Positions 15,663-21,245 of a DNA stretch of 21,245 nt are shown here, one piece after another. Made by a program: the position numbers and the translations under genes. The stretch is from a virus. The stretch is from positions 1 to 21,245 of IMG/VR virus record IMGVR_UViG_3300027996_000201. One strand, given 5' to 3'. Each line of letters begins with the position of its first letter. Positions within the stretch are counted from its first letter, which is position 1. The notes under the pieces are model-generated. The model had not been told where the DNA came from. It saw only the letters and a list, made by a program, of their open reading frames with translations, and did not search any database.

Positions 15663-15792
15663 TTACATCCTCGCCAACCTAAAGCATATCACGTTAGGCT
15701 TTTGGATATGCTTCCTTCTATCGCTGTATGACTCTTCTTTGGCGCTATTCGCCATCGCAGGGATGTGGCTGTATTGGATTGCCAAACGGTAA
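15646..15792 (+). CDS. Tiny membrane protein (48 aa), holin-like candidate
   Basis: This 48-residue frame starts at an ATG inside the end of the preceding gene (17-base overlap). It stops in TAA, with TAATG overlapping the holin start. The product begins with a short basic stretch (MKKINDYILANLKHI), followed by two hydrophobic helices (TLGFWICFLLSLYD and LALFAIAGMWLYWIA) and ends KR. Two short spans and charged ends suit a pinholin or holin partner. I recognise no family. The coding call rests on overlap coupling and the strongly patterned hydrophobicity. Confidence 0.58.
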   Translation: MKKINDYILANLKHITLGFWICFLLSLYDSSLALFAIAGMWLYWIAKR

Positions 15793-16148
15793 TGCCTAAC
15801 ATCTTTAAAACCCTATTGGGCACCTCCGCATCGGACGTGGTGAAAGAGGTTGGTAAGATAGCCGATAAGTTCATCGAGACACCCGAAGAGAAGAGAGCCT
15901 TCCAAGCCTCCATCGAGCAGATGGTAGCAGAGAAATGGAAGGCAGATATGTCATCTGATAGCTGGCTCAGTAAAAATATACGACCAATGACACTTGCTTT
16001 GGTTATGGTCACCCTTGTCGTGCTGACCTTCTTTGATGGTGCAGGGCTTCTAACTATCTCAGAGAGATGGATAGGTCTATGGGAGCTTGTAAGTATCAGT
16101 GTTGTAGGCGGTTACTTTGCCGTAAGGACCATAGACAAGCGAAGATGA
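15792..16148 (+). CDS. 3TM-type holin
   Basis: I start the gene at the ATG at 15792, which overlaps the previous stop (TAATG), giving 118 residues. The product matches the 3TM holin family also found in gene transfer agents: a soluble helical N-terminus (ASDVVKEVGKIADKFIETPEEKRAFQ), the conserved ADMSSDSWLSKNIRP at residues 51-65, membrane spans at about 66-84 and 95-112, and a basic end (DKRR). Holins permeabilise the inner membrane at the end of infection to let lysis proceed. Two spans are clear; a third is not. No endolysin gene is next to it or anywhere else in the window. Confidence 0.83.
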   Translation: MPNIFKTLLGTSASDVVKEVGKIADKFIETPEEKRAFQASIEQMVAEKWKADMSSDSWLSKNIRPMTLALVMVTLVVLTFFDGAGLLTISERWIGLWELVSISVVGGYFAVRTIDKRR

Positions 16149-16246
16149 CAGATGATTTTAACGACTGGGTAACCGGTCTTGAAGAAGGTGAGCAGCCAGA
16201 GGCTTGCGCTATTGACGACCCCGATTGCGAGGCTTGCGGTAGTTAA
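16145..16246 (+). CDS. 33-residue acidic cysteine-containing peptide
   Basis: This frame starts at an ATG overlapping the holin stop (ATGA) and ends at TAA before the terminator. The product is acidic and carries three cysteines in its C-terminal part (ACAIDDPDCEACGS), spaced C-x6-C-x2-C, after MTDDFNDWVTGLEEGEQPE. The spacing could bind a metal or form disulfides, but three cysteines are too few for a classical zinc site within one chain. No family is recognised. The ATGA overlap and the clean end before the terminator support it as a real gene, but its small size keeps confidence moderate. Confidence 0.5.
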   Translation: MTDDFNDWVTGLEEGEQPEACAIDDPDCEACGS

Positions 16247-16333
16247 CAACAATTTTTTCGTATGTTTGCCTCGTAAAGAATTAGCGATGGAGTAGTTTTT
16301 TTCTTGTTTTGTTTTGTTTAACGCTCCTCGTTC
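16247..16333 (+). other. T-rich untranslated stretch between last late gene and terminator
   Basis: These 87 bases hold runs of T (CAATTTTTTCG, GTAGTTTTTTTCTTGTTTTGTTTTGTTTA) and no convincing reading frame, stem or tRNA-like fold. I see no function beyond being the 3' untranslated part of the late transcript. Confidence 0.4.
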
Positions 16334-16366
16334 GCCCCACGCCTGAACATCGTGGGGCTTTTTTTT
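16334..16366 (+). terminator. Intrinsic (Rho-independent) terminator of the late operon
   Basis: A perfect 8-bp stem GCCCCACG / CGTGGGGC encloses a 9-base loop and is followed directly by eight T. It lies 88 bases after the last late-region stop and separates morphogenesis/lysis genes from replication genes. The reverse direction lacks a T tract after the stem, so it should act on + strand transcripts only. Confidence 0.93.
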
Positions 16367-16470
16367 GCCCCATACAACAATCTTTATTGATATACAACTG
16401 CGTCTGTTTAAAACTTTAATATATCTTAGTGGATGTATAACGGGGATGATCCCCACAATTCTATTTAACT
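16367..16470 (+). promoter_or_regulatory. Probable promoter/leader of the replication operon
   Basis: This 104-base AT-rich gap follows the terminator and precedes the first replication gene, so a promoter is expected. TTGATA at 16387-16392 could be a -35 element, but the best -10 candidates (TAAAAC, TAATAT) match poorly. TATCTTAG at 16422-16429 differs by one base from the Bacteroidota -7 consensus TAnnTTTG but has no well-placed upstream TTG. The leader before the ATG has no Shine-Dalgarno sequence. The exact promoter remains unassigned. Confidence 0.4.
16442..16454. promoter_or_regulatory. Palindrome GGGGATGATCCCC, possible operator or leader hairpin
   Basis: Arms GGGGAT and ATCCCC are perfectly complementary around a single central G. 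The site ends 16 bases before the start codon of the first replication gene. As DNA it looks like a small operator; as RNA it can form GGGG/CCCC with a 5-base loop. Confidence 0.4.
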
Positions 16471-16968
16471 ATGAGCAAACCAGATTTTGCAAACGGTGTC
16501 CGCACAATTCTAAGCGGCACCACAACATGGGCGCAACTCACTCCAACGAGTGGCCCTAACCAGTTCTCGGAGAAGTACCAAGTGGATCTTACACTTGATG
16601 CTAAATCCGTAAAGGAGATTGAGTCACTAGGCGTGGCAGATTTCCTTAATATCAAAGACCAAGAAGGCGTGGCTAAGTACGACACTTTAACAGTGCGTAT
16701 AAAAACCAACAAGCCCCCACAGGTATTTGACCGCAACAAGGCCGTATTTGATGATTACATCCATAACGGTTCCGTCATGCGCGTAGCTGGACTGATTAAG
16801 TCTTGGGAGTATATGAGTAAGAAAGGACTCACTTGCTACTTCAACCAAGGTGTGGTCCTAGAAGCCGCTGAACGCCAAGAGGGCGAAGGTGGTGGCATCA
16901 ACGATGCCCTATTCAACGACATGCCGACAGCATCAGCACCTGCAACAGACGATGGGCTTCCCTTCTAA
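16471..16968 (+). CDS. Single-stranded DNA-binding protein, phage OB-fold type
   Basis: This 165-residue protein looks like the phage ssDNA-binding proteins of the T7 gp2.5/DUF2815 kind. The N-terminal part (TTWAQLTPTSGPNQFSEKYQVDLTL) is a beta strand region followed by KSVKEIESLGVADFL. Later come NGSVMRVAGLIKSWEYMSKKGLTCYFNQGVVL strands. The C-terminus is a flexible Gly/Ala/acidic tail ending DDGLPF, closely similar to the DDDIPF tip that bacterial SSB uses to dock partner proteins. It is first in the replication operon and would coat single strands for the downstream exonuclease and primase-helicase. The leader has no Shine-Dalgarno sequence. The next gene starts 17 bases before its stop. 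Confidence 0.75.
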   Translation: MSKPDFANGVRTILSGTTTWAQLTPTSGPNQFSEKYQVDLTLDAKSVKEIESLGVADFLNIKDQEGVAKYDTLTVRIKTNKPPQVFDRNKAVFDDYIHNGSVMRVAGLIKSWEYMSKKGLTCYFNQGVVLEAAERQEGEGGGINDALFNDMPTASAPATDDGLPF

Positions 16969-17386
16969 TTCACGCAGACGTATCCTCGCAGCCGTAGCAC
17001 TCTCAGAGAGAGTCTGCGGTCTGCAAGAGGACTCTATCCTGTCACCATTGCGTGAGAGGGATAACGTGACGGCAAGGCAGATGGTGTATGTATACGCACG
17101 GCTTACTTGGAAATACACATACCAGCGCATTGGTACGGTGGTTAAAAGAAACCACTCCACCGTCGTATACTCCATCAAACGCCATCATGAGATGTTGGGT
17201 AAATACCCACATACAGGCAAGTATATCTATCCCGAATATGTATCAAACTGGACCACCTTTGAGCAGATAATGGACGACAGATTTAAAGAAAAGGCAAACC
17301 ACTGCCACAGCTGCGGTCAAGATGTGGACATCTATGAGTCTGAGACTTTAGATGTTGTAACAAACAATAACTACGAGACAGCATGA
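16952..17386 (+). CDS. DnaA domain IV-like DNA-binding protein with C-terminal CxxC
   Basis: I start this at the ATG at 16952 (MGFPSNSRRR), a 17-base overlap with the SSB gene; an upstream start at 16889 would overlap more and adds unlikely sequence. In the 144-residue product, residues about 35-80 resemble the C-terminal DNA-binding domain of the bacterial initiator DnaA: VTARQMVYVYARL, then YTYQRIGTVVKRNHSTVVYSIKR. NHSTV stands where DnaA has DHSTV, the loop that contacts the DnaA box. The AAA+ ATPase domain of DnaA is absent. A single CHSCG motif at 118-122 could be half of a metal site. It may mark a phage origin, compete with host DnaA, or act as a regulator. Confidence 0.72.
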   Translation: MGFPSNSRRRILAAVALSERVCGLQEDSILSPLRERDNVTARQMVYVYARLTWKYTYQRIGTVVKRNHSTVVYSIKRHHEMLGKYPHTGKYIYPEYVSNWTTFEQIMDDRFKEKANHCHSCGQDVDIYESETLDVVTNNNYETA

Positions 17387-18099
17387 AAAAGTACCTACCG
17401 CTATCGTTCTCTTCTATAAAGGAGTTTGCGAAGTCCCCCAACCACTTTATCTACTACAAGAACAAAAAGCGCAAGTCAAGCCCGGCAATGCTCAAAGGAA
17501 GCGCAGTACACACCATGGTCTTGGAGCCGCAGGAGTTTGAGCTTAGATATTTCGTTATCCCCGACGGTACAAACAGAGGCACCAAGGCATGGAAGGAGTA
17601 CGCATCTATCGCCGCTGATCGTGAGATACTCAAAGAGGTAGAGTATAACGTCATCGCTAAGATGGCACGCATGGTATGTGAGCATTACGATGCCCGCGAG
17701 ATACTTAAAGAAGCCACTGAGTTTGAGCAGCATATCAAGCTAGAGTTCAACGGTCTACCGTTCCATGGCTTTGCAGACATCGTAACACCTAATATAGTAT
17801 GCGACCTTAAGACAACAAGGGACAGCACCGCCAAAGCATTCATGCGCACGGTATTGGACTTTAAGTACCACTGGCAAGCAGCGCTATATATGAAGGCCAC
17901 CGGGAAGAAGACCTTTAGGTTTATTACTATAGAGTCCTCAGCGCCATACAGCGTTGTGGTATATGAGCTGTCTCAAGACCTTCTAGACAAGGCGGTGATG
18001 GAGCTTATAGAGGTCACCAATAAGTTCAAAGCATGGGATGGTCTTGAGCAGGGATATGTCGAGGGCGTTCAAATGTTAGAGATGCCGTCATGGATGTAG
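17383..18099 (+). CDS. RecE-like / RecB-family PD-(D/E)XK exonuclease (DUF3799)
   Basis: The 238-residue product has the ordered motifs of the exodeoxyribonuclease VIII (RecE C-terminal) group: LKGSAVHTMVLEP with H43, HGFADIV with D132, CDLKTT with D141-L-K143, and HWQAALY (Q165, Y169), the RecB-family QxxxY motif. Such enzymes chew 5' ends of double-stranded DNA to expose strands for annealing or recombination. SSB is two genes upstream and a VRR-NUC nuclease two genes downstream, but no RecT/Erf-type annealing protein is seen in the window. The start overlaps the preceding stop by ATGA. Nuclease assignment is firm; in vivo polarity is inferred from the family. Confidence 0.88.
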   Translation: MKKYLPLSFSSIKEFAKSPNHFIYYKNKKRKSSPAMLKGSAVHTMVLEPQEFELRYFVIPDGTNRGTKAWKEYASIAADREILKEVEYNVIAKMARMVCEHYDAREILKEATEFEQHIKLEFNGLPFHGFADIVTPNIVCDLKTTRDSTAKAFMRTVLDFKYHWQAALYMKATGKKTFRFITIESSAPYSVVVYELSQDLLDKAVMELIEVTNKFKAWDGLEQGYVEGVQMLEMPSWM

Positions 18100-18299
18100 A
18101 AGACGCTAGAATGATAGTCATAGCCTTTACCATCCGCGCAGAGGGGTATGCAGAAGATAACAACTGCGACATGACGCGGTTGCTAGTAAAAGCTATGGAC
18201 ACCCTATGTGAGCATGCCGATGACTCTATCCCCGAAACACAGGGGTGGTGGGTAACACACAGCACCGATAGAGACATCATCTATAACATTAAAAAATGA
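18090..18299 (+). CDS. Small hypothetical protein (69 aa) in the recombination operon
   Basis: This 69-residue acidic protein begins inside the end of the exonuclease gene (10-base overlap) and its stop overlaps the next start by ATGA. It starts MDVEDARMIVIAFTIRAEGYAED, continues with a helix DMTRLLVKAMDTLCEHADD, and ends WWVTHSTDRDIIYNIKK. It has no membrane segment or recognised motif. Tight packing between two nuclease genes suggests it belongs to the replication/recombination set, but no function can be assigned. Confidence 0.65.
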   Translation: MDVEDARMIVIAFTIRAEGYAEDNNCDMTRLLVKAMDTLCEHADDSIPETQGWWVTHSTDRDIIYNIKK

Positions 18300-18736
18300 A
18301 GCTGCCGACAACCATCAAGGAGCTTAAGGCTTTCGCTCATGAAGTTAACTTAGCTAAGTACCCAGATATACCTGAGTACGCAGTACCCACCCCGGTGATG
18401 AGCGATAGCAGCACCAACGCTTTAACCAAGGCAGTGATATACGACATGACCAACGTCCGCAAAGGTGTGGCATACAGGATCAACAACGCCGGTGTATACG
18501 ATCAGAAGAAAGGAGTATACCGCAAGGGTGTCACACGCAAAGGAATCCCCGACATCATAGGAATCATCAAAGGCAGATTCTATGGCATAGAGATAAAGTT
18601 TGGCGCAGACCGCCAAAGTGCAGAACAGCGTATCATAGAGCTAGAGATCAAAGCAGTCGGCGGCGTGTATCTTATCGTAAGGACATACCGCCAGTATGTG
18701 GAATCTATGAACGAGCTGTCGCGTGATTCCAGATAA
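18296..18736 (+). CDS. VRR-NUC domain nuclease
   Basis: The 146-residue product fits the VRR-NUC branch of PD-(D/E)XK nucleases. Its active-site motifs are GIPDIIG (P85-D86) and YGIEIKFG (E99-x-K101), followed by QSAEQ and VGGVYLIVRT, the usual C-terminal pattern. The first 60 residues are helical and have no recognised domain. Phage VRR-NUC proteins are thought to act as structure-specific or junction-resolving nucleases, a likely role for clearing replication branches here. The start overlaps the previous stop by ATGA and the end overlaps the next gene by 14 bases. Confidence 0.85.
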   Translation: MKLPTTIKELKAFAHEVNLAKYPDIPEYAVPTPVMSDSSTNALTKAVIYDMTNVRKGVAYRINNAGVYDQKKGVYRKGVTRKGIPDIIGIIKGRFYGIEIKFGADRQSAEQRIIELEIKAVGGVYLIVRTYRQYVESMNELSRDSR

Positions 18737-19109
18737 CAAGAAGCGTGGTGAGTGGGCAGAGGCACACTTCATAGCCGATGCTTTAATGCACGGGTGGCAG
18801 ATATTTTCTCCGCATGGTGAGAGTGGTCCATACGATGTCATCATCGCCAAAGGGGTTATGATGCACACGATACAGATAAAGTCTACCTTCGGTAGCAGCA
18901 CGACGAGATCTAAGTGGACGGTAAGCCGCGGGTCTAATCACAACAAGTCATACCACAGAGGTGTAGACTTTTTTGCCTTGTACTGTGGCCATACGAAGGT
19001 GTGGAGGTTCATAAGACAGTCAAGGATAGCGGGACGGAAGACATATAGCATACGGTACGATGAAAACAAAACAAAAAACAACTGGCATGAGCTTGAAAAC
19101 AACGATTGA
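18723..19109 (+). CDS. PD-(D/E)XK endonuclease, Holliday-junction-resolvase-like
   Basis: I use the GTG at 18723 because an in-frame TGA lies at 18708 and no ATG precedes the conserved start of the fold. The 128-residue protein has KRGEWAEAHFIADALMHGW (E10 and E13), SGPYDVII (D38) and HTIQIKST (Q51-x-K53). This spacing matches archaeal resolvase-like and PDDEXK_11 endonucleases, with Gln in place of the usual Glu. The basic, Tyr/Ser-rich C-terminal half is less conserved. It overlaps the VRR-NUC gene by 14 bases and the primase gene by up to 50 bases. Resolution or processing of branched phage DNA is the likely job. Confidence 0.78.
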   Translation: MIPDNKKRGEWAEAHFIADALMHGWQIFSPHGESGPYDVIIAKGVMMHTIQIKSTFGSSTTRSKWTVSRGSNHNKSYHRGVDFFALYCGHTKVWRFIRQSRIAGRKTYSIRYDENKTKNNWHELENND

Positions 19110-21030
19110 AATTGCACAGCAATACTTATCTAAGGGATTCTCTCCGATACCTATCGTGCCGGGAGAGAAACGACCCACCATATCTAATTGGACGCGGTAT
19201 GTAGACGACACCATCGGCTTCAAAGAGGCGGAGAAGCTATTCGCTAACACCGATTCAATAGGTCTGGTGTGCGGATACGATAATATGGAGGTCTTAGATA
19301 TAGACCTTAAGTACCACACGGGTGATGAGATGGCACAGTTTGAGAAGATGCTTGACGACAACGCACCCGGCCTTCGTGATAAGATGGTGGTACAGACCAC
19401 ACGATCAGGCGGTAAGCATTGGATATACAAATGCACGGAGATAGAGGGCAATCAGAAGTTAGCCAACAGCCTTAAGGGTGATGTTTTGTTTGAAACACGC
19501 GGACGTAAGGGTCAGATCGTTGCCTATCCATCGCCCGGGTATACGTTTGACACCAATCACGCGGTGCAGTTTATTACCCCGGAAGAACGCAATATACTAT
19601 TGTCTTGCGCCCGTGACTTGGATGCAGCGCCTAAGCATGTGGTGGGTGTTGCCGAGTACAACGGTAAGCAACAGGAGAAACAACACACCCCTTGGGGTGA
19701 CTACCGAGCAGAGCATAACGCCATTGACGAGTTGTTTAAGTACGGATGGACAGCCGTTCGTGAGAGTGAGAAGTATATATATATGAAGCGTCCGGGTGAC
19801 ACCACGGCAAAAGATAGCGGACGCATCTTTAAAGACTCTGGCCTGTTCTGGCCATGGACAACCAGCACGGAGTTTAAGGCAGAGCGTCCCTACGATGCCT
19901 TTCAGATATATATGCTAATAGAGCATAATGACGACATTGCTTCCGCGTCTAACGCGCTATCAACGCTGGGGTACGGCAAGCAATACGAGATAACATTACC
20001 CGAAGAATTATTTATAGACGATATCGATGAAGAAGAAAAAAGTGAATTACAAGCACGCCTTGAAGCGATGGAGGTGGACAGTACGCAAGAGGTTAAGCAA
20101 CCTCCGATTGCGGTCAATGTTGTGGATGCTACGAGCAAGTATATATTTGGCACGCGAGGGAACTTCTCGCTCATTCAAGGCAAGGCTAAGAGCCGCAAGA
20201 GTTACTTTGTTTCCTCAATTGCAGCGGCCTCCCTATCCGACCACATGGTCGCAGGAAAGCTCGAAGGCCTCCTCGGAGACAAAGTGGTCGTATACATTGA
20301 CACCGAGCAAGGGGAATGGCACGCACACAAGACCAAACGTAGGATACTGCGAATGGCCGACTTGGACACAAACGACAACAACGAAAGGCTCCGTTACTTT
20401 CAATTTCGTGGATTAGAGCGCAACTCAGAGCGCATGAAGCTCGTTGAGTTTGCTCTCCAGACCATTGAGAATATAGGCATCATCATCTTGGATGGTATTG
20501 TTGACCTATCATCCAAGGGCGTGAACGACGAAGAGGAGGCCACAGAGATAGCGTCACGCCTATTGAAGTGGACAGCCAATTACGACTGCCACGCTATTTG
20601 TGTGCTTCACGAAAATAAGAACGACACGAACGCAAAAGGTCACCTAGGAGCTTACCTCACACAGAAGGCAGAGACAGTGGTATCGGTACGCAAACACGAA
20701 GACCTTAAGGACTCAAGCGTTATCATGGCTGAGTACACGCGGAACATAGAGTTCCCTGATATGCAGATGGATATATTTGATGATGACGTGATGCTTAATG
20801 ACTATCAAGAGGCATCGTTCTATAAGGATGAGTTTGAATGGTCATCACAAGACATAGAGGAGTTAAGCCGTGAGGTGCATCTGAAGTCGCGCCTCGTTGC
20901 CTTAGAGCATATCAAACACTCGCGTGATGTGAAGCCTAAAGAAGCATCTAAAGCACTGGTGGTGATGGAGAAAGGCGGATACATAACGTGGCAGAAAGGA
21001 AAGATTTACCGTACAGTACCAAAAAGATAA
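19060..21030 (+). CDS. Primase-polymerase fused to RecA-like/AAA helicase-type ATPase
   Basis: The 656-residue protein joins two domains. Residues about 11-190 form an archaeo-eukaryotic primase (prim-pol): the N-terminal helix and KRPTISNW, catalytic VLDID (D80, D82), SGGKH at 116-120, and ETRGRKGQIVAYPSPGY at 145-161. Residues about 355-560 form a RepA/AAA_25-like ATPase with the P-loop GKAKSRKS (374-381), IDTEQGEW (413-420), Walker B IIILD ending at D478, HENK and KGHLGAYLTQKAETV. The C-terminal end resembles a winged helix. It would prime and unwind phage DNA. Arg replaces the usual Gly before Lys in the P-loop, seen in related ATPases. A second start, MSLKTTI at 19087, shortens the overlap with the upstream gene to 23 bases and is equally likely. 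Confidence 0.88.
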   Translation: MKTKQKTTGMSLKTTIEIAQQYLSKGFSPIPIVPGEKRPTISNWTRYVDDTIGFKEAEKLFANTDSIGLVCGYDNMEVLDIDLKYHTGDEMAQFEKMLDDNAPGLRDKMVVQTTRSGGKHWIYKCTEIEGNQKLANSLKGDVLFETRGRKGQIVAYPSPGYTFDTNHAVQFITPEERNILLSCARDLDAAPKHVVGVAEYNGKQQEKQHTPWGDYRAEHNAIDELFKYGWTAVRESEKYIYMKRPGDTTAKDSGRIFKDSGLFWPWTTSTEFKAERPYDAFQIYMLIEHNDDIASASNALSTLGYGKQYEITLPEELFIDDIDEEEKSELQARLEAMEVDSTQEVKQPPIAVNVVDATSKYIFGTRGNFSLIQGKAKSRKSYFVSSIAAASLSDHMVAGKLEGLLGDKVVVYIDTEQGEWHAHKTKRRILRMADLDTNDNNERLRYFQFRGLERNSERMKLVEFALQTIENIGIIILDGIVDLSSKGVNDEEEATEIASRLLKWTANYDCHAICVLHENKNDTNAKGHLGAYLTQKAETVVSVRKHEDLKDSSVIMAEYTRNIEFPDMQMDIFDDDVMLNDYQEASFYKDEFEWSSQDIEELSREVHLKSRLVALEHIKHSRDVKPKEASKALVVMEKGGYITWQKGKIYRTVPKR

Positions 21031-21245
21031 TGGATATACAAACACCCTTGGGCCAATGGTCCTTAGCAAAAGAATATGTGATCATGCGAAAGCTATGCAA
21101 GAAGATGTCATGGTTCGACGTACCTACACCACGCGATATGCCTGCACCATTAGATGGTGTGATGAGCGATGATGTAGGGATGGTCTTCGTCTATGAGGTC
21201 AAGTGCAGAGACACTACCCTTGTGCAACTACAGAACTGGGGGACC
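21030..21245 (+). CDS. Probable PD-(D/E)XK nuclease-like protein (3' truncated)
   Basis: This frame starts at an ATG overlapping the primase stop (TAATG) and runs open to the window edge, 72 codons. The visible part has a helix LAKEYVIMRKLCKKM, then LDGV (D42) and VFVYEVKCRD (E57-x-K59). The D...ExK arrangement in strand context is that of PD-(D/E)XK nucleases. Because the C-terminal half is cut off, family and activity are uncertain. It could be a nuclease of the replication module or an inactive DNA-binding relative. Confidence 0.6.
   Translation, partial: MDIQTPLGQWSLAKEYVIMRKLCKKMSWFDVPTPRDMPAPLDGVMSDDVGMVFVYEVKCRDTTLVQLQNWGT

Noticed and set aside
16247-16333. T-rich tract considered as a second terminator or small RNA.
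   Set aside because: No stem precedes the T runs and no stable fold was found by eye.
16365-16559. Frame starting just after the terminator and overlapping the SSB gene.
   Set aside because: It crosses the palindrome and operon leader, overlaps a well-supported gene in another frame and has no recognisable protein pattern.

Overview
The window is a stretch of a tailed-phage (siphovirus-like) genome or prophage. All supported genes lie on the + strand and are tightly packed, mostly joined by ATGA or TAATG stop/start overlaps. The gene families, including the marine-phage style fibre repeats (GHLPLAGGTLTG, YHDGSHSYI, NVGIGTTSP) and the small ETDVVYNVHW-type protein, point to an uncultured aquatic phage. 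Most starts lack a Shine-Dalgarno sequence and follow A/T-rich leaders, which would fit a Bacteroidota host. That host assignment is inference and is not certain.

Region 1 (1-2827) is the head-tail connection and tail-tube set in HK97/lambda-like order: head-tail connector (5'-truncated), head closure protein, HK97 gp10-like protein, DUF3168 tail terminator, a 59-residue accessory protein, major tail tube protein, and a tail assembly chaperone pair. The second chaperone frame has no ATG or GTG start and is most simply reached by a -1 ribosomal frameshift at a run of five G.

Region 2 (2800-15231) is the tail shaft and tip. It holds an 854-residue tape measure protein and a 2131-residue protein that joins a tail-tip or baseplate-like N-terminus to a long repeat-built fibre. 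A 1005-residue paralogous fibre protein and two small proteins follow. The fibre genes are mosaics: GC-rich repeat anchors alternate with strongly AT-rich unique modules.

Region 3 (15263-16246) is a likely lysis block: a coiled-coil protein, two tiny membrane proteins, a 3TM-type holin and a 33-residue cysteine-containing peptide. No endolysin is visible in the window. A clear intrinsic terminator at 16334-16366 closes the late operon.

Region 4 (16471-21245) is DNA replication and recombination. It has an ssDNA-binding protein with an SSB-like acidic tail, a DnaA domain IV-like protein, a RecE/RecB-family exonuclease, a small unknown protein, a VRR-NUC nuclease, a second PD-(D/E)XK endonuclease, a primase-polymerase fused to a RecA-like ATPase, and the start of what looks like a fourth PD-(D/E)XK protein cut by the window edge. 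Together they suggest a self-supplied initiation, priming and recombination system. I saw no tRNA, CRISPR array, insertion sequence, integrase or reverse transcriptase.
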